A stretch of 64,000 nt of DNA from an uncultured Gammaproteobacteria bacterium (GTDB taxonomy: Bacteria; Pseudomonadota; Gammaproteobacteria; Nitrosococcales; Methylophagaceae), in assembly GCA_905479985.1 (NCBI GenBank), contig CAJQOM010000035.1:1-64000 (forward strand), in the 5' to 3' direction. The translations under genes and the position numbers were made by a program. The stretch's first letter is position 1. Each line of letters opens with the position of its first letter. The notes under the pieces are model-generated. The model was not told the origin of the DNA, ran no database searches, and was given only the letters and a program-made list of their open reading frames with translations. Positions 9,054-20,904 of the stretch are shown here, piece after piece.

Positions 9054-11231
9054 ATGATTTCAGAAAAAAAATTATCCGATGATTTAGTTAAGATCATAGA
9101 GGCCCGTCATCATGACCCTTTCTCTGTATTGGGCCTACATACAGATGATAAGCAAGCGACCGTGACTGTTTTTCTACCGGATACACAGACTGCTTTCTTG
9201 AATAATAAACTGCCTCTAGACCGCATCGAAGGGACAGATTTATTCCAATGGACAGGGCCATCAAAGTCCCTCGACATTCCTTACCAAATCAACCGCATAA
9301 ATGGTGATGGAACTCGTTTGCAACAGTATGATGCTTATGCTTTTTCTCCCCAGTTATCAGACTTCGATTTACACCTATTTTCAGAGGGTAAACATTGGCA
9401 TGCCTACCGCTTTTTCGGTGCCCATCATCATGAAGTCGATGGCGTAAAAGGTGTGCTTTTTTCAACTTGGGCACCCAGTGCAGAACGCATTAGTATCATT
9501 GGTAACTTTAATCAATGGGATGGCCGTTGCCACCCGATGCGAGTCCGTGGTGGTAATGGTGTTTGGGAATTATTTATCCCAGGATTGACCGCTGGAGAGC
9601 TCTACAAATTTGAAATTCGCAACCGCGATGATGGGTCGCTACACGCGAAAATGGATCCATATGCGCAACAATCTGAACTTCGGCCTGGTACAGCATCAGT
9701 TATCGCCCCTCAGCCCCGCCATGATTGGCAAGACGAACCATGGATGACAAAACGTGCGGCCGCAGACTGGTTGCATCAGCCTCACTCTGTCTATGAAGTC
9801 CATTTGGGCTCATGGAAGCGTAATGCCGATGGAGACTTTCTCAGCTACCGTGAAATGGCTAAAGACCTCGTCCCTTATGTCAAAGAGCTCGGCTTTACGC
9901 ATATTGAATTATTACCTATTACTGAGCATCCCCTAGATATTTCTTGGGGCTATCAAACCACAGGCTATTTTGCCCCTACCAGCCGTTTTGGCTCTCCTGA
10001 TGAACTTCGCTACCTTATCGATCAGTGTCATCAGCATGACATTGGCGTCATTCTAGATTGGGTGCCCGGCCATTTTCCTAAAGACGCCCATGGCCTAGCC
10101 CGCTTTGATGGCAGTGCTTTATATGAACATGCTGATCCGCGACAAGGTGAGCATCAAGATTGGGGCACATTGATATTTAACTATGGCCGTAGTGAAGTCA
10201 CTAACTTCCTACTGTCTAGTGCTATGTATTGGTTAGAGGAGTTCCATATCGATGGCTTACGGGTGGATGCAGTCGCCTCTATGCTTTATTTAGATTACTC
10301 CCGGGAAGCCGATCAATGGGTGCCCAATAAGCACGGTGGACGAGAAAATCTTGAGGTGATTGAATTCCTTAAACACCTCAATACGGTCTTACATCAAACC
10401 CATCCGGGCTGTTTAATTGCTGCGGAAGAATCAACCTCCTACCCGATGGTTTCACGGCCCGCTCATATGGGTGGCTTGGGCTTTTCGATGAAATGGAATA
10501 TGGGCTGGATGCACGATATTTTAGAGTATATGCAACAAGATGCTATTCACCGGCGCCATCACCATGATTCTTTAACATTCGGGTTGTTATACGCTTTCAC
10601 TGAAAACTTTGTTCTGCCCTTCTCTCATGATGAAGTGGTTCATGGCAAAGGCTCAATGCTGACTAAAATGCCTGGTGACGAGTGGCAACGTTTTGCTAAT
10701 CTACGCTTGCTCTATACCTTTATGTTTACCTACCCAGGTAAAAAACTGTTATTCATGGGCTCTGAATTTGGCCAAGGCACTGAATGGAATTGTGAAAAAG
10801 CATTGGACTGGTACGTTCTACAATACCCGTTGCATGCGGGCATTAAAACACTGGTGTCTGATCTCAATAAGCTCTATACCCAAACGCCCGCTCTATATCG
10901 ACATGAATTCGATCCGCAAGGTTTTGAATGGTTAGATTGCAGTGATCGCGAACAGTCTATTTTGAGTTATATCCGGAAAGATGGTGAGCAGCATGTTATT
11001 ACTATTTTCAACTTCACACCGGTACCACGTGAAAATTATCGCATTGGTGTCCCTGAGCTAGCACAATATCAAATTATCTTAAGTTCAGACTCACAGTTTT
11101 ATGGTGGCAGTAATGTGGACAATTTTGCGGTATTAGAAGCCGATGCGATTCCTTGGTCTGATCGACCTTATTCATTGTCAGTAAACTTACCCCCACTGTC
11201 TGGCATCGTGTTACAAAAAACCGCCTCTTAA
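9054..11231 (+). CDS. glgB: 1,4-alpha-glucan branching enzyme
   Basis: Introduces alpha-1,6 branches into glycogen. The 725-residue protein has the long form: an N-terminal beta-sandwich module, a CBM48 domain ([20 protein letters not shown]), a GH13 barrel and a C-terminal beta domain. The catalytic nucleophile is D405 in [11 protein letters not shown] and the acid is E458 in AAEESTSYP; the third aspartate lies in [13 protein letters not shown]. Transcribed away from the glgC operon and closed by a strong bidirectional terminator shared with pgi. Confidence 0.97.
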   Translation: MISEKKLSDDLVKIIEARHHDPFSVLGLHTDDKQATVTVFLPDTQTAFLNNKLPLDRIEGTDLFQWTGPSKSLDIPYQINRINGDGTRLQQYDAYAFSPQLSDFDLHLFSEGKHWHAYRFFGAHHHEVDGVKGVLFSTWAPSAERISIIGNFNQWDGRCHPMRVRGGNGVWELFIPGLTAGELYKFEIRNRDDGSLHAKMDPYAQQSELRPGTASVIAPQPRHDWQDEPWMTKRAAADWLHQPHSVYEVHLGSWKRNADGDFLSYREMAKDLVPYVKELGFTHIELLPITEHPLDISWGYQTTGYFAPTSRFGSPDELRYLIDQCHQHDIGVILDWVPGHFPKDAHGLARFDGSALYEHADPRQGEHQDWGTLIFNYGRSEVTNFLLSSAMYWLEEFHIDGLRVDAVASMLYLDYSREADQWVPNKHGGRENLEVIEFLKHLNTVLHQTHPGCLIAAEESTSYPMVSRPAHMGGLGFSMKWNMGWMHDILEYMQQDAIHRRHHHDSLTFGLLYAFTENFVLPFSHDEVVHGKGSMLTKMPGDEWQRFANLRLLYTFMFTYPGKKLLFMGSEFGQGTEWNCEKALDWYVLQYPLHAGIKTLVSDLNKLYTQTPALYRHEFDPQGFEWLDCSDREQSILSYIRKDGEQHVITIFNFTPVPRENYRIGVPELAQYQIILSSDSQFYGGSNVDNFAVLEADAIPWSDRPYSLSVNLPPLSGIVLQKTAS

Positions 11232-11245
11232 TTTTTACCTGACAT

Positions 11246-11274
11246 AAAAAAAGGCGCTAATAGCGCCTTTTTTT
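11246..11274. terminator. bidirectional intrinsic terminator between glgB and pgi
   Basis: GGCGCTA and TAGCGCC form a perfect GC-rich hairpin, flanked by an A7 run on the left and a T7 run on the right, so it works in both directions for the convergent glgB (+) and pgi (-) genes. Confidence 0.92.
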
Positions 11275-11290
11275 CTAAATACTTATTACA

Positions 11291-12931
11291 TTATCGCTTT
11301 GTTAATTGCCTAATTAACTTAATTAAACTCATCGTTGAACTATCATGTGCTGAAATAGCGCTCTCTGGTCGTAAATCAGGCAAGATAGCTTTTGCCAATT
11401 GCTTACCTAATTCTACACCCCACTGATCAAATGAGTTGATATTCCACACCACGCCTTGGACAAAGACTTTATGCTCATATAAGGCCACGAGTTGACCCAA
11501 CATTTCTGGTGTCAATTGTGGGAACAACAAGGTATTGCTAGGGCGATTACCAGGGAATATTTTATGTGGTAATAATGCTTCCAGCTCTGCGCCTTCTAGA
11601 CCTTCATTAACTAATTCAGTCCGTACTTCTTCAGCTGACTTCCCTTTCATCAATGCTTCTGATTGTGCCAAACCATTGGCCAGCAAAATAGATTGATGAT
11701 CGCATTCGGGATAATGACTGTTAACCGGCAGCACAAAGTCAACGGGAATGATCTGCGTACCTTGATGAATCAATTGGAAATAAGCATGTTGGCCATTAGT
11801 GCCTGGCGTGCCCCAAATAACAGGGCCCGTTTTATAACTCAGACGCTGACCTTTTCTATTCGTCACTTTACCGTTACTTTCCATATCCAACTGCTGCATA
11901 TGGTTAGGGAAACGGGCTAAAGAATGGTCATACGGGACAATCGCATGAGTCTGGGCACCAAAGAAATTGATATACCAAATGCCTAAAAGCCCCATTATCA
12001 CGGGCATATTGTCTTCAAACGGCACGGTTTTAAAATGGTTATCCATTTCATGGCCACCGTCTAAGAGGCGTTCAAAATTATCCATACCAACGTATAGCGC
12101 GATAGGTAAGCCAATGGCACTCCATAAAGAATAACGGCCGCCAACCCAGTCCCAGATTTCAAACATATTCTCGGTATCAATACCAAACTCTGATACGGCT
12201 TGCGCATTAGTCGAGACCGCAACGAAATGCTTAGCGACGTCTGCTTGTTGTCCAGATTGTAAGAACCAAGTCCGTGCGGATTGCGCATTGGTCAAGGTTT
12301 CTTGGGTGGTAAACGTTTTAGAAGCAACGACGAATAACGTTGTTTCTGGGTTCAGGTTTTCTAATGTTGTGCTCAAATCTGTGCCATCAACATTTGACAC
12401 GAAATGGACCTGCATTCCATCAACACCATACGGTTCTAATGCATCACAAATCATAGCAGGACCTAAATCTGACCCACCGATGCCGACATTCACTACATCG
12501 GTAATTCGTTTTCCTGTGTAACCTAACCATTCACCGCTATGGACTTGATCACAAAACTGTTTCATTTGCGCTAATACCGCATTGATCCCGGGCATTATAT
12601 CTTTGCCATCAACCATGATTGGGGTATTACTACGATTACGTAATGCGATATGGGACACCGCACGACCTTCTGTCGTATTAATTGCTTCGCCAGAGTACAT
12701 CCGTTCTATCCAGCCGGATAAATCGAGCGACTCTGCTAAGGCGACTAGTTTTCTAACCGTCCCTTTTGTAATCCTATTTTTCGAATAATCAAGTAATAAG
12801 TCTCCACTTGTTAATGAAAAATGCTCGAAACGACTCGCATCCAGTGCGAACTCATCACGCATTGAGACATATTTAAGGTCTGCATAATGACGCTCTAATG
12901 ATTGCCATTCAGGTGTATTCAAAGGAGTCAT
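11291..12931 (-). CDS. pgi: glucose-6-phosphate isomerase
   Basis: Interconverts glucose-6-phosphate and fructose-6-phosphate. The 546-residue product has the sugar-phosphate-binding [31 protein letters not shown], the signature [20 protein letters not shown] and the C-terminal [11 protein letters not shown]. It lies 15 bp downstream of hisS, so it may be the last gene of the ndk-to-pgi run. It also sits next to the glycogen cluster, which it feeds from the fructose-6-phosphate side. Confidence 0.97.
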   Translation of the reverse strand: MTPLNTPEWQSLERHYADLKYVSMRDEFALDASRFEHFSLTSGDLLLDYSKNRITKGTVRKLVALAESLDLSGWIERMYSGEAINTTEGRAVSHIALRNRSNTPIMVDGKDIMPGINAVLAQMKQFCDQVHSGEWLGYTGKRITDVVNVGIGGSDLGPAMICDALEPYGVDGMQVHFVSNVDGTDLSTTLENLNPETTLFVVASKTFTTQETLTNAQSARTWFLQSGQQADVAKHFVAVSTNAQAVSEFGIDTENMFEIWDWVGGRYSLWSAIGLPIALYVGMDNFERLLDGGHEMDNHFKTVPFEDNMPVIMGLLGIWYINFFGAQTHAIVPYDHSLARFPNHMQQLDMESNGKVTNRKGQRLSYKTGPVIWGTPGTNGQHAYFQLIHQGTQIIPVDFVLPVNSHYPECDHQSILLANGLAQSEALMKGKSAEEVRTELVNEGLEGAELEALLPHKIFPGNRPSNTLLFPQLTPEMLGQLVALYEHKVFVQGVVWNINSFDQWGVELGKQLAKAILPDLRPESAISAHDSSTMSLIKLIRQLTKR

Positions 12932-12946
12932 ATTTTTCTTCTATTT

Positions 12947-14203
12947 TTAAGATTGTAAATAATTTGCTAATGCATCCCAAGCGATGGTTTCTTGTTCACC
13001 CGTTGCCATCGTTTTAACACCTATCACTTGTTGGCTAATTTCATCTTCACCTAAAATCAAGGTCCATTGTGCTTTGCTACGGTCTGCTTGTTTAAACTGG
13101 CTTTTAAAACTACCACCACCGCAGTGTGTAATCAACCTAAAACCCGGGATTTGATCACGTAATTGCTCAGCTAAGATCGGCGCTTGTTTTGCAGCCGCCT
13201 CACCAACGGCAACAATATAAGCATCGATGCCCTTGATCTCTGGCAAGCTGTTTGTTGTCTCTAGCAGTAAAATAAGACGCTCTAAACCAATCGCAAAACC
13301 AATAGCTGTTGCGCCTTTGCCGCCTAATTGGCTTACTAAACCATCATAACGTCCACCAGCACAAATAGTACCTTGTGACCCTAATTGGTCTGTCACCCAT
13401 TCAAAGACTGTTTTGCCATAATAATCTAAACCGCGAACTAGCCTTGGGTTCACTTCATACGACAATCCAGCCTCATTTAATGCATCACACAGCGCAGTAA
13501 ATTCTTGTCGTGATTCGTCATCCAAATGATCTAATAACTTTGGTGCAGCCTCATTTAGCATCTGCATCTCAGGGTTCTTGCTATCTAATATACGTAACGG
13601 ATTAGTATGAAGTCGGCGTTGGCTATCTTCATCTAATTGATCTTGATTAGCCTCAAAATAAGCAATCAAGATATCTCGATACGCTAAACGTGCTTCTGTC
13701 GACCCTAAAGAATTAATTTGTAACGTCACATCTGTTAAGCCTAATTGCTTCCACAAACGGGCTGTCATTAAGATCATCTCAGCATCAATATCCGGTCCAT
13801 TGAATCCGTAGGCTTCAACACCCACTTGATGAAACTGGCGGTAACGGCCTTTTTGTGGCCGTTCATGCCGGAACATAGGCCCTTGATACCAAAGACGTTG
13901 TGTTTGATGAATTAAGCCATTTTGCATTGCCGCTCTCACGCAACCTGCAGTTCCTTCGGGGCGTAAGGTTAAACCATCGCCATTTCGGTCTTCAAAGCTA
14001 TACATTTCTTTTTCAACAATGTCAGTCACTTCACCAATAGATCGGCTAAATAAAGCTGTTTTCTCGACGATCGGAAAACGAATTTCTTGATAACCGTAAC
14101 TGGATAAAACTTTGTTTAGCGTTGCTTCTACTGACTGCCAATAGGGTGTCACGTCTGGCAGAATGTCATTCATTCCCCTGACTGAACGGATACTTTCTGC
14201 CAC
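12947..14203 (-). CDS. hisS: histidine--tRNA ligase
   Basis: Class II synthetase charging tRNA-His. The 418-residue product contains class II motif 2 ([20 protein letters not shown]), the histidine-binding [13 protein letters not shown] and motif 3 (GFAIGLERL), followed by an anticodon-binding domain. The start codon is GTG immediately after the ispG stop (TAAGTG), with AAGGA about 10 nt upstream inside ispG, so translation is likely coupled. The cognate tRNA-His gene is in the same window at 28830. Confidence 0.97.
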   Translation of the reverse strand: MAESIRSVRGMNDILPDVTPYWQSVEATLNKVLSSYGYQEIRFPIVEKTALFSRSIGEVTDIVEKEMYSFEDRNGDGLTLRPEGTAGCVRAAMQNGLIHQTQRLWYQGPMFRHERPQKGRYRQFHQVGVEAYGFNGPDIDAEMILMTARLWKQLGLTDVTLQINSLGSTEARLAYRDILIAYFEANQDQLDEDSQRRLHTNPLRILDSKNPEMQMLNEAAPKLLDHLDDESRQEFTALCDALNEAGLSYEVNPRLVRGLDYYGKTVFEWVTDQLGSQGTICAGGRYDGLVSQLGGKGATAIGFAIGLERLILLLETTNSLPEIKGIDAYIVAVGEAAAKQAPILAEQLRDQIPGFRLITHCGGGSFKSQFKQADRSKAQWTLILGEDEISQQVIGVKTMATGEQETIAWDALANYLQS

Positions 14204-15331
14204 TTAACTGATGTCCTTTATCTGAATAACTTTTTCTGGGTGAGATTGTGCTTTCTGACGTGCGATGCGTTGTCTAATTTCTTTTTCTAACTCATCGACT
14301 AACGCATCATTTTCCACTTTATGATTCGGTTTACCATCGACATATAATAAATTGGGTGTCCCGCCAGTCAAACCAATCGCTGCTTCTTTGGCTTCGCCCG
14401 GCCCATTCACTACACAGCCAATAACAGCCACATCCATCGGCTCAGTGATATCTTCCAACCGCGCTTCAAGCGCATTGACTGTCGAAATAACATCAAACTG
14501 TTGACGTGAACAAGAAGGACAAGCAATTAAGTTGATCCCTTTATTGCGTATTTTGAGACTTTTTAAAATATCAAAACCCACTCTAATCTCTTCTACTGGA
14601 TCGGCGGCTAATGAGACTCGGATGGTGTCGCCTATCCCTTCTGATAGCAACATGCCTAAGCCAATGGCTGATTTCACTGATCCAGAACGTAAACCACCCG
14701 CTTCGGTAATGCCGAGATGAAGGGGTTGTTCTATTTGGCCTGCTAATTGGCGATAAGCATGCACTGTCATGAACACATCTGACGCTTTTAAGCTGACTTT
14801 AAAGTCTGGGAAATTGAGTCGGTCTAGAATATCAATATGACGCATTGCTGATTCAACTAATGCTTCTGGTGTCGGTTCACCATATTTTTTTTGCAGATCT
14901 TTTTCTAACGATCCGGCATTGACGCCAATGCGAATTGGAATGCCATGGTCACGTGCGCTTTCTACAACTGCCCTAACCCGATCTTCGCGACCAATATTGC
15001 CCGGGTTGATTCTCAAGCAGTCAACGCCTAATTCGGCAACACGTAAGGCAATTTTGTAATCAAAGTGAATATCTGAAATTAACGGTAAATTGACACGTTG
15101 TTTTATCTTGCCAAACGCTTCTGCCGCTTCCATTGACGGTACAGAGACTCGCACTAAATCAGCGCCGGCTTTTTCTAAACTGTTAATTTGGGCTACCGTC
15201 GCATCGACATCGCAGGTTTCGGTATTGGTCATGCTTTGCACCGCTACAGGTGCATCACCGCCGATAGGTACGTCACCCACCAGAATCTGGCGGGACTTTC
15301 TACGTACAATTTTCTGGTATGCATTACTCAT
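14204..15331 (-). CDS. ispG: 4-hydroxy-3-methylbut-2-enyl diphosphate synthase (flavodoxin)
   Basis: Iron-sulfur enzyme of the MEP isoprenoid pathway converting MEcPP to HMBPP. About 375 residues from the ATG at 15331; an in-frame TTG at 15346 would add five residues. It contains the TIM-barrel region ([31 protein letters not shown]) and the 4Fe-4S ligands in [10 protein letters not shown] and [13 protein letters not shown]. It lies between pilF and hisS. In many gammaproteobacteria rodZ separates pilF from ispG; here only about 40 bp do. Confidence 0.96.
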   Translation of the reverse strand: MSNAYQKIVRRKSRQILVGDVPIGGDAPVAVQSMTNTETCDVDATVAQINSLEKAGADLVRVSVPSMEAAEAFGKIKQRVNLPLISDIHFDYKIALRVAELGVDCLRINPGNIGREDRVRAVVESARDHGIPIRIGVNAGSLEKDLQKKYGEPTPEALVESAMRHIDILDRLNFPDFKVSLKASDVFMTVHAYRQLAGQIEQPLHLGITEAGGLRSGSVKSAIGLGMLLSEGIGDTIRVSLAADPVEEIRVGFDILKSLKIRNKGINLIACPSCSRQQFDVISTVNALEARLEDITEPMDVAVIGCVVNGPGEAKEAAIGLTGGTPNLLYVDGKPNHKVENDALVDELEKEIRQRIARQKAQSHPEKVIQIKDIS

Positions 15332-15369
15332 CTGCAATCGTCTCAATTAGGGCAGTTATTGGCATCCCG

Positions 15370-16152
15370 CTAATACAGGTCACTTTGTACCTGTTTTGAT
15401 TCGTCTGAATCGGGGAAACTACCTCGCAATAAATTACTGTAACTCGCCACAGCATCTTTATCGCCAATTTGGCGTTCCGTCTTTACGGCTTGTAATAAGG
15501 CCTTCGGTGTCCAACGCGCTGCGTTGCGATAACGTTCAATATAAGCCCGTGATGTCAAATATTCACCTTGTTCATAGCTGATTTCTGCCATTGCCAATAA
15601 TGACTTACCTAATCTTGGATTGATTTGTAAGGCTTGGCGCAAGTATTGCTCTGCTTGTATCTCATCAGGTATTAGTTTCGTGCATAGACCGGCATTTTCA
15701 TATGCCTGTCCCTTACTACGATATAACGGGTTTTTGAGTGCGGCTAAGAAACGGGGAACAGACTCATCATAACGCCCTTGCGTACATAAGAATGCACCAT
15801 AATTATTTTGGGCTTCAGAATAATTTGGTGCCAATCTGACCGCTTGCTTGTAATGGTGTTCTGCCTTACCTAACTCATTTAAACGTTGGTATAAGATCGC
15901 AATGGTGTTGTGAGCAGTGCTTGAGCTTGAATCTTGTTTTAATGCTTTTTCTAACTTACCTAACGCTGTTTCATAATCACCACGTTGCATGTAGTTCAAC
16001 CCCAGCTGCATATTGAGTTCAGCCGCTTTTTTATCTGGTTTGATATATTCGGATGAGGTTGAATTTGGCCGAATGTTACTATTGTCCGTTTGACCTTGGC
16101 AGCCAGCAAGCACTAACAAGGAAATGATGAGCATTAAGACATTTTTATTCAT
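15370..16152 (-). CDS. pilF: type IV pilus biogenesis/stability lipoprotein (PilF/PilW)
   Basis: Outer-membrane pilotin-like TPR lipoprotein needed for PilQ secretin assembly. The 260-residue precursor has a signal peptide with lipobox (LLVLAGC, Cys18), then TPR repeats including LNMQLGLNYMQRGDYETALG and a second set around ALQINPRLGKSLLAMAEI. Its ATG overlaps the rlmN stop by one base (TGATG). Together with pilSR further along, it indicates the host makes type IV pili. Confidence 0.93.
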   Translation of the reverse strand: MNKNVLMLIISLLVLAGCQGQTDNSNIRPNSTSSEYIKPDKKAAELNMQLGLNYMQRGDYETALGKLEKALKQDSSSSTAHNTIAILYQRLNELGKAEHHYKQAVRLAPNYSEAQNNYGAFLCTQGRYDESVPRFLAALKNPLYRSKGQAYENAGLCTKLIPDEIQAEQYLRQALQINPRLGKSLLAMAEISYEQGEYLTSRAYIERYRNAARWTPKALLQAVKTERQIGDKDAVASYSNLLRGSFPDSDESKQVQSDLY

Positions 16153-17246
16153 CAGACAGCTGCAGCCTCTTTCTCTTTAAGACGTTCGGTTCGGCGTGTT
16201 TTATCTAGTACTTCTCCGGCTAATTGACCACATGCCGCAACAATATCCTCACCGCGTGTTTTGCGAATCGTCGCCACATAACCGCCATCTAACAATTGTT
16301 GCTTAAAGCGGTTAATCACGTTTTTTGAAGAACAGATGTAATTCGTGCCAGGAAAGGGATTAAAGGGAATCAAGTTAATTTTCGTTGGTAACCCTTTCAA
16401 GATCCGCATGACATCTCTGGCGTCTTGTTCTGAATCATTGATGCCCGCTAGCATGACGTATTCTATTGTGATGTGGCGGCTTTTATGCCCTTCGACATAA
16501 CGATGACAGGCTTCTAATAAGACGGCAATCGGATACTTTTTATTCAGTGGAATGATTTCATCACGCAATTTGTCATTGGCGGCATGCAATGATACCGCTA
16601 GGCTGACATGACAATCTTCACGTAGCTTATCAATCATCGGCACCATACCTGATGTACTCAATGTCACTCGGCGCCATGAAATACCATAGGCTAAGTCATC
16701 ACGCATCAGATTCATTGCACTGATCACATTTTTGTAATTGGCTAACGGTTCGCCCATGCCCATCATGACGACATTGGTCACGACTCGTTTGCCTTTAGGA
16801 TCTTTGCCTAAATATTCATTGGCCATCCATAGTTGCCCAATGATTTCACTGGCTTCTAAATTCCGGTTAAACCCTTGCTGTGCGGTTGAACAAAATGTAC
16901 AGGCCAAAGCACAGCCTACTTGTGACGATACACAGAGCGTACCCCGGTCATTTTCAGGAATATAGACGGTTTCAATCGCATTGCCACTGTCGAGTTGGAT
17001 AATCCATTTTCTAGTGCCATCAACTGAAATATGTTCTTCTAATACTTCAGGTAAAGCTAATGAGGCTTTGTCTAATAATGTTTGTCGTAATGATTTACTG
17101 AGATTCGTCATCTCATTGAAATCAATCACACGGTATTGATGTATCCATTGTAATACTTGACGCGCACGAAATGGTTTTTCACCAATGTCAGTGAAAAATG
17201 CTTCCAGACCCGGGAGGTCTAAACCAAATAAGTTTGTGCGCGCCAT
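16152..17246 (-). CDS. rlmN: dual-specificity 23S rRNA/tRNA adenine-C2 methyltransferase
   Basis: Radical SAM enzyme methylating A2503 of 23S rRNA and A37 of some tRNAs. The 364-residue product has the CxxxCxxC cluster motif in [20 protein letters not shown], the GMGEPLANY motif and the C-terminal catalytic cysteine region (AACGQL). It sits between ndk and pilF as in many gammaproteobacteria. Confidence 0.97.
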   Translation of the reverse strand: MARTNLFGLDLPGLEAFFTDIGEKPFRARQVLQWIHQYRVIDFNEMTNLSKSLRQTLLDKASLALPEVLEEHISVDGTRKWIIQLDSGNAIETVYIPENDRGTLCVSSQVGCALACTFCSTAQQGFNRNLEASEIIGQLWMANEYLGKDPKGKRVVTNVVMMGMGEPLANYKNVISAMNLMRDDLAYGISWRRVTLSTSGMVPMIDKLREDCHVSLAVSLHAANDKLRDEIIPLNKKYPIAVLLEACHRYVEGHKSRHITIEYVMLAGINDSEQDARDVMRILKGLPTKINLIPFNPFPGTNYICSSKNVINRFKQQLLDGGYVATIRKTRGEDIVAACGQLAGEVLDKTRRTERLKEKEAAAV

Positions 17247-17264
17247 TTATAATTACTCAGTTAT

Positions 17265-17696
17265 TTAGCGTGTACGTGAGCAAAGTTGATCTTCAGTAAA
17301 GAAGTAAGCAATTTCACGTGCTGCGCTGTCTGCTGAATCTGAACCATGAACCGCATTTTCATCAATGCTTTTTGCTAAGTCCGCACGAATGGTGCCGGCA
17401 TCGGCATCAGCCGGGTTTGTTGCGCCCATTAAATCACGGTTTTTCAAGATGGCGCCTTCGCCTTCTAATACTTGGATCATCACTGGGCCTGATGTCATAA
17501 AGCTAACTAAAGCACCAAAAAATGGACGTTCACTGTGTTCTGCGTAAAAACCTTCTGCTTGTTCTTGGCTTAAGTGCACCATACGCGCTGCGACAATTTT
17601 CAAACCTGCTTTCTCAAAACGGGTGTAAATATCGCCAATGGCATTGGCTGCTACTGCATCAGGTTTAATAATAGAAATAGTACGTTCGATCGACAT
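17265..17696 (-). CDS. ndk: nucleoside diphosphate kinase
   Basis: Balances NTP pools by phosphoryl transfer through a histidine. The 143-residue product shows [12 protein letters not shown] at the N-terminus and the phospho-accepting histidine in [13 protein letters not shown]. It is the first gene of the minus-strand run ndk-rlmN-pilF-ispG-hisS-pgi and is divergent from nadK, leaving a 162-bp promoter region. Confidence 0.97.
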   Translation of the reverse strand: MSIERTISIIKPDAVAANAIGDIYTRFEKAGLKIVAARMVHLSQEQAEGFYAEHSERPFFGALVSFMTSGPVMIQVLEGEGAILKNRDLMGATNPADADAGTIRADLAKSIDENAVHGSDSADSAAREIAYFFTEDQLCSRTR

Positions 17697-17858
17697 GGTG
17701 CTTCCTTAATATATAAAGTGGGTTAAATTTTATTATTTTAGCATTTTATGGCTGTCATGAGAGAACTATTGGGATAGAATTATTGTAATCGTGTTAATTT
17801 TATTGATTGGTCGACTAAGACAAGTTGGCCGACCACAACTTAGGCTACGCACAGAACT

Positions 17859-18728
17859 ATGCATCAATCCTTTAAACGTATCGGGCTCTTTATTCGTAAA
17901 GATGATCCTATTCTTGAAAATGCGGTCGTTCAGGTCAATCAGTTTTTGACAAAGCAAGCCTTGTCGATCGTGATTAATGAACCCCTCGCCTTCTTGCCTG
18001 ATCTTGATGTTGTGTCGATTGCTGACTTTCCTGAACGTTGTGATGTCACGATTGCCATTGGTGGAGATGGGACATTGCTCTCGGCATCACGGGCGTTAGC
18101 CGGAAGCGATTTGCCCTTAGTGGGGATTAATGTCGGTCGACTTGGCTTCTTAGCTGATGTCACATTGGATAAATTAGAGAGCCAATTGTCACAAATCCTC
18201 GCCGGCGAATACCGCGAAGATACCCGCTTTTTGATGCAAGCGACTATAAATGGTGCTGATGAGTCTATTGGCCTTGCGATGAATGATGTTGTCATTCATG
18301 CTTATCAAAATTTACATATGATTGAGTTTGAGACCGCCATTAATGGTCGGTTTCTCAACAGCCAGCGTGCTGACGGCATCCTCGTTGCTACCCCGACGGG
18401 TTCAACTGCCTATGCGATGTCTGCCGGTGGCCCAATCTTAGATGTTGATCTTGATGCGTTAGTACTGGCTTCTGTTTGTCCTCATACTTTGAGTAACCGA
18501 CCCTTGGTCATTGCGGCTGATAGTGTTGTCGATATTACACTCAGTGAAAAAACCGTTGGCAGTTGCATGGCGTCTTGTGATGGTCGCCCAGGCCATATTA
18601 TTCAACCTGGTGATACCATTCGCATTGCGCGTCACCCTAGTACGATTACGCTACTGCACTTAGAAGATCATGACCACTATTCTATTTTGCGTGCAAAACT
18701 GGAATGGGGTCGTAAGCTAACATGCTAA
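17859..18728 (+). CDS. nadK: NAD kinase
   Basis: Phosphorylates NAD to NADP using ATP. The 289-residue product contains the family motif AIGGDGTLLSASRALAG and the LVGINVGRLGFLAD segment, then PTGSTAYAMSAGGPI. It overlaps the recN start by 7 bp, a conserved nadK-recN pairing. Confidence 0.97.
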   Translation: MHQSFKRIGLFIRKDDPILENAVVQVNQFLTKQALSIVINEPLAFLPDLDVVSIADFPERCDVTIAIGGDGTLLSASRALAGSDLPLVGINVGRLGFLADVTLDKLESQLSQILAGEYREDTRFLMQATINGADESIGLAMNDVVIHAYQNLHMIEFETAINGRFLNSQRADGILVATPTGSTAYAMSAGGPILDVDLDALVLASVCPHTLSNRPLVIAADSVVDITLSEKTVGSCMASCDGRPGHIIQPGDTIRIARHPSTITLLHLEDHDHYSILRAKLEWGRKLTC

Positions 18729-20392
18729 GCCATCTAAACGTTCGTCACTTGGCTGTTGTCGATGACCTTGAACTCGACTTTGAGTCTGGTATGACGTCAT
18801 TAACCGGGGAAACAGGTGCCGGTAAATCTATCTTAGTCGATGCCTTAGGATTGGTCTTAGGCGATCGCGCTGATTCCAATATGATTCGTCACGGCCATGA
18901 TCGCGCTGAAATTGAAGCTCACTTTGATCTCAGTCATAACCCCAAATTACAACAATGGCTGATTGAACAAGAGTTGGATGACAGTGGTCAATGTTACCTG
19001 CGCCGGACTATTTCGCGTGATGCTGCTTCGCGTGGCTACATTAATGGCCGCGCTGTCCCCCTTACGCAATTACGTGTTATTAGCGAACATAGCATTGATA
19101 TTCATGGCCAACATGCCCATCAGTCCCTAGTCCGTGTAGACACACAGCGTCACTTACTCGATACGGTAGCAGGCACCAAACCTTTGCTAGAGCAATTGTC
19201 GACGACCTATCAACAATGGCAAGCCATTAAACGTGAGATCGCCGAGCAAGAACGTCAATCAGCGCAAACTGCTGCTCAACTTAATCTACTACAATATCAA
19301 GTCAATGAGCTTTCCCCTCTTAACTTGACTGAGGCACATGTTCAATCGTTAATTCGTGATCAACAAAAACTAGCGCATGCTTCACAGCTTATTACAGCAG
19401 CCCAATCTGGGTTATATCAATTGGCTGATCAAGAACAAGGCTCAGCCTATAGCATCGTGACACACGCTTTATCAGAACTCGCTGACTTAGCCGAGATTGA
19501 ACCTCAATTCACTAACATTATTGAATCGTTAAATTCGACCGTCGTTCAAATTGATGAATCCGCCAGCGAATTGCGCCATTACATTGATAACACTGAACTT
19601 GACCCGCAGTTACTCGCAGAAGTTGAGAATGAATTGTCCGCTCTGCATCAATTAGCCCGTAAACATCATGTTGAAGTTGAAACATTACCCGCGCACTATA
19701 CGGCGCTGTGTGAGCAATTAACTAAATTAACCGATCACGATCAACAACAAGCTGCAATGCAAACACAGTTAATTACTCAAGAAACCCTTTGTCGCGACTT
19801 GTGTGAAAAAATTCGTCGTCAACGGCAGAAAGCAGCGCCCACATTAGCAAAAGAGATTACTGATACCATTCAGCAGCTTGCCATACCCGGCGGCCGGTTA
19901 GAGTTTGTTGTTAAACCGATGGCTGAAGGTCACTTTAATGAAACAGGGTTTGATCAGATCCAACTCCTTGTCAGCACAAACCCTGGCCAAGCAGCCGGTG
20001 AGTTGGGCAAAGTGGCTTCTGGTGGTGAGTTAGCCCGTATTAGTTTGGCTATTCAAGTCGTAACGGCCGGTACTCGCAGTGTGCCCACTTTGGTGTTTGA
20101 TGAAGTTGATGTTGGTATTGGCGGAGGTATTGCCGAAATCATAGGACAACATTTGCGCCAATTAGCATCAACACAGCAAGTTATTTGTATTACCCATCTA
20201 CCGCAAGTTGCAGCACAAGCGCATCAACAAGTCCAAGTCACCAAGAAGCAACAAAAAGACACGACGTTTATTGAATTGGCCACACTGTCAGAAGCACAGC
20301 GTATTGAAGAAATTGCGCGCATGCTGGGTGGCGTTACCATTACCGATACCACCCGTTCGCATGCGCAAGAAATGCTAAGTCAATCGCGTTAA
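18722..20392 (+). CDS. recN: DNA repair protein RecN
   Basis: SMC-like ATPase for double-strand break repair. The 556-residue product has a Walker A site GETGAGKS (29-36), two long coiled-coil arms rich in Q and A in the middle, the ABC signature VASGGELARISLAIQ and Walker B LVFDEVDVGIGG. The ATG lies inside nadK, so the two are translated together. No LexA box was recognised upstream, which fits its position in an operon. Confidence 0.96.
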   Translation: MLSHLNVRHLAVVDDLELDFESGMTSLTGETGAGKSILVDALGLVLGDRADSNMIRHGHDRAEIEAHFDLSHNPKLQQWLIEQELDDSGQCYLRRTISRDAASRGYINGRAVPLTQLRVISEHSIDIHGQHAHQSLVRVDTQRHLLDTVAGTKPLLEQLSTTYQQWQAIKREIAEQERQSAQTAAQLNLLQYQVNELSPLNLTEAHVQSLIRDQQKLAHASQLITAAQSGLYQLADQEQGSAYSIVTHALSELADLAEIEPQFTNIIESLNSTVVQIDESASELRHYIDNTELDPQLLAEVENELSALHQLARKHHVEVETLPAHYTALCEQLTKLTDHDQQQAAMQTQLITQETLCRDLCEKIRRQRQKAAPTLAKEITDTIQQLAIPGGRLEFVVKPMAEGHFNETGFDQIQLLVSTNPGQAAGELGKVASGGELARISLAIQVVTAGTRSVPTLVFDEVDVGIGGGIAEIIGQHLRQLASTQQVICITHLPQVAAQAHQQVQVTKKQQKDTTFIELATLSEAQRIEEIARMLGGVTITDTTRSHAQEMLSQSR

Positions 20393-20404
20393 ATTCTGCC
20401 TGAC

Positions 20405-20830
20405 TTAATTTTTTTCAGCTTGGCAAGTTTTGCAGATGCCATAAATATACAGGCTATGTTCTGTCATTTTAAAGCCTTTTTCCTCTGCAATCGCACGTTG
20501 ACGTTGTTCGATCACTTCGTCGACAAATTCTTCAATTTTATTGCAACTCACACATAATAAATGGTCATGGTGCGCACCATCTTCTAATTCAAAGACCGCA
20601 TGACCGCCATCAATACTTAAACGCGATACTAAGCCTGCACCTTCGAATTGGGTTAGTACACGGTAGACCGTCGCTAAGCCGATTTCTTCACCTGACTCTA
20701 GCAGTGCTTTATAGACGTCTTCTGCACTCATATGCCGTTGTTCAGAGACTTCTAATATTTCTAAGACCTTAAGCCTTGGTAAGGTGACCTTAAGGCCTGC
20801 TTTTCGTAAATCTTGTCTTTCCGCACTCAT
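20405..20830 (-). CDS. fur: ferric uptake regulator
   Basis: Iron-responsive repressor. The 141-residue product has an N-terminal winged helix (LRKAGLKVTLPRLKVLEIL, GLATVYRVLTQFE) and the metal-binding dimerisation domain with HHDHLLCVSC (about 87-96) and a second Cys pair in GICKTCQ. It is divergent from bamE across 74 bp, the usual gammaproteobacterial fur/bamE arrangement. The short AT-rich gap is a plausible site for Fur autoregulation, but I cannot define a Fur box by eye. Confidence 0.96.
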   Translation of the reverse strand: MSAERQDLRKAGLKVTLPRLKVLEILEVSEQRHMSAEDVYKALLESGEEIGLATVYRVLTQFEGAGLVSRLSIDGGHAVFELEDGAHHDHLLCVSCNKIEEFVDEVIEQRQRAIAEEKGFKMTEHSLYIYGICKTCQAEKN

Positions 20831-20904
20831 AAAAGATGCCTCGTCGAAACTGAACGATTAGCGTATCATCGCAGTTTGGTAATTAATTAAGATGTTCAAT
20901 ATAA

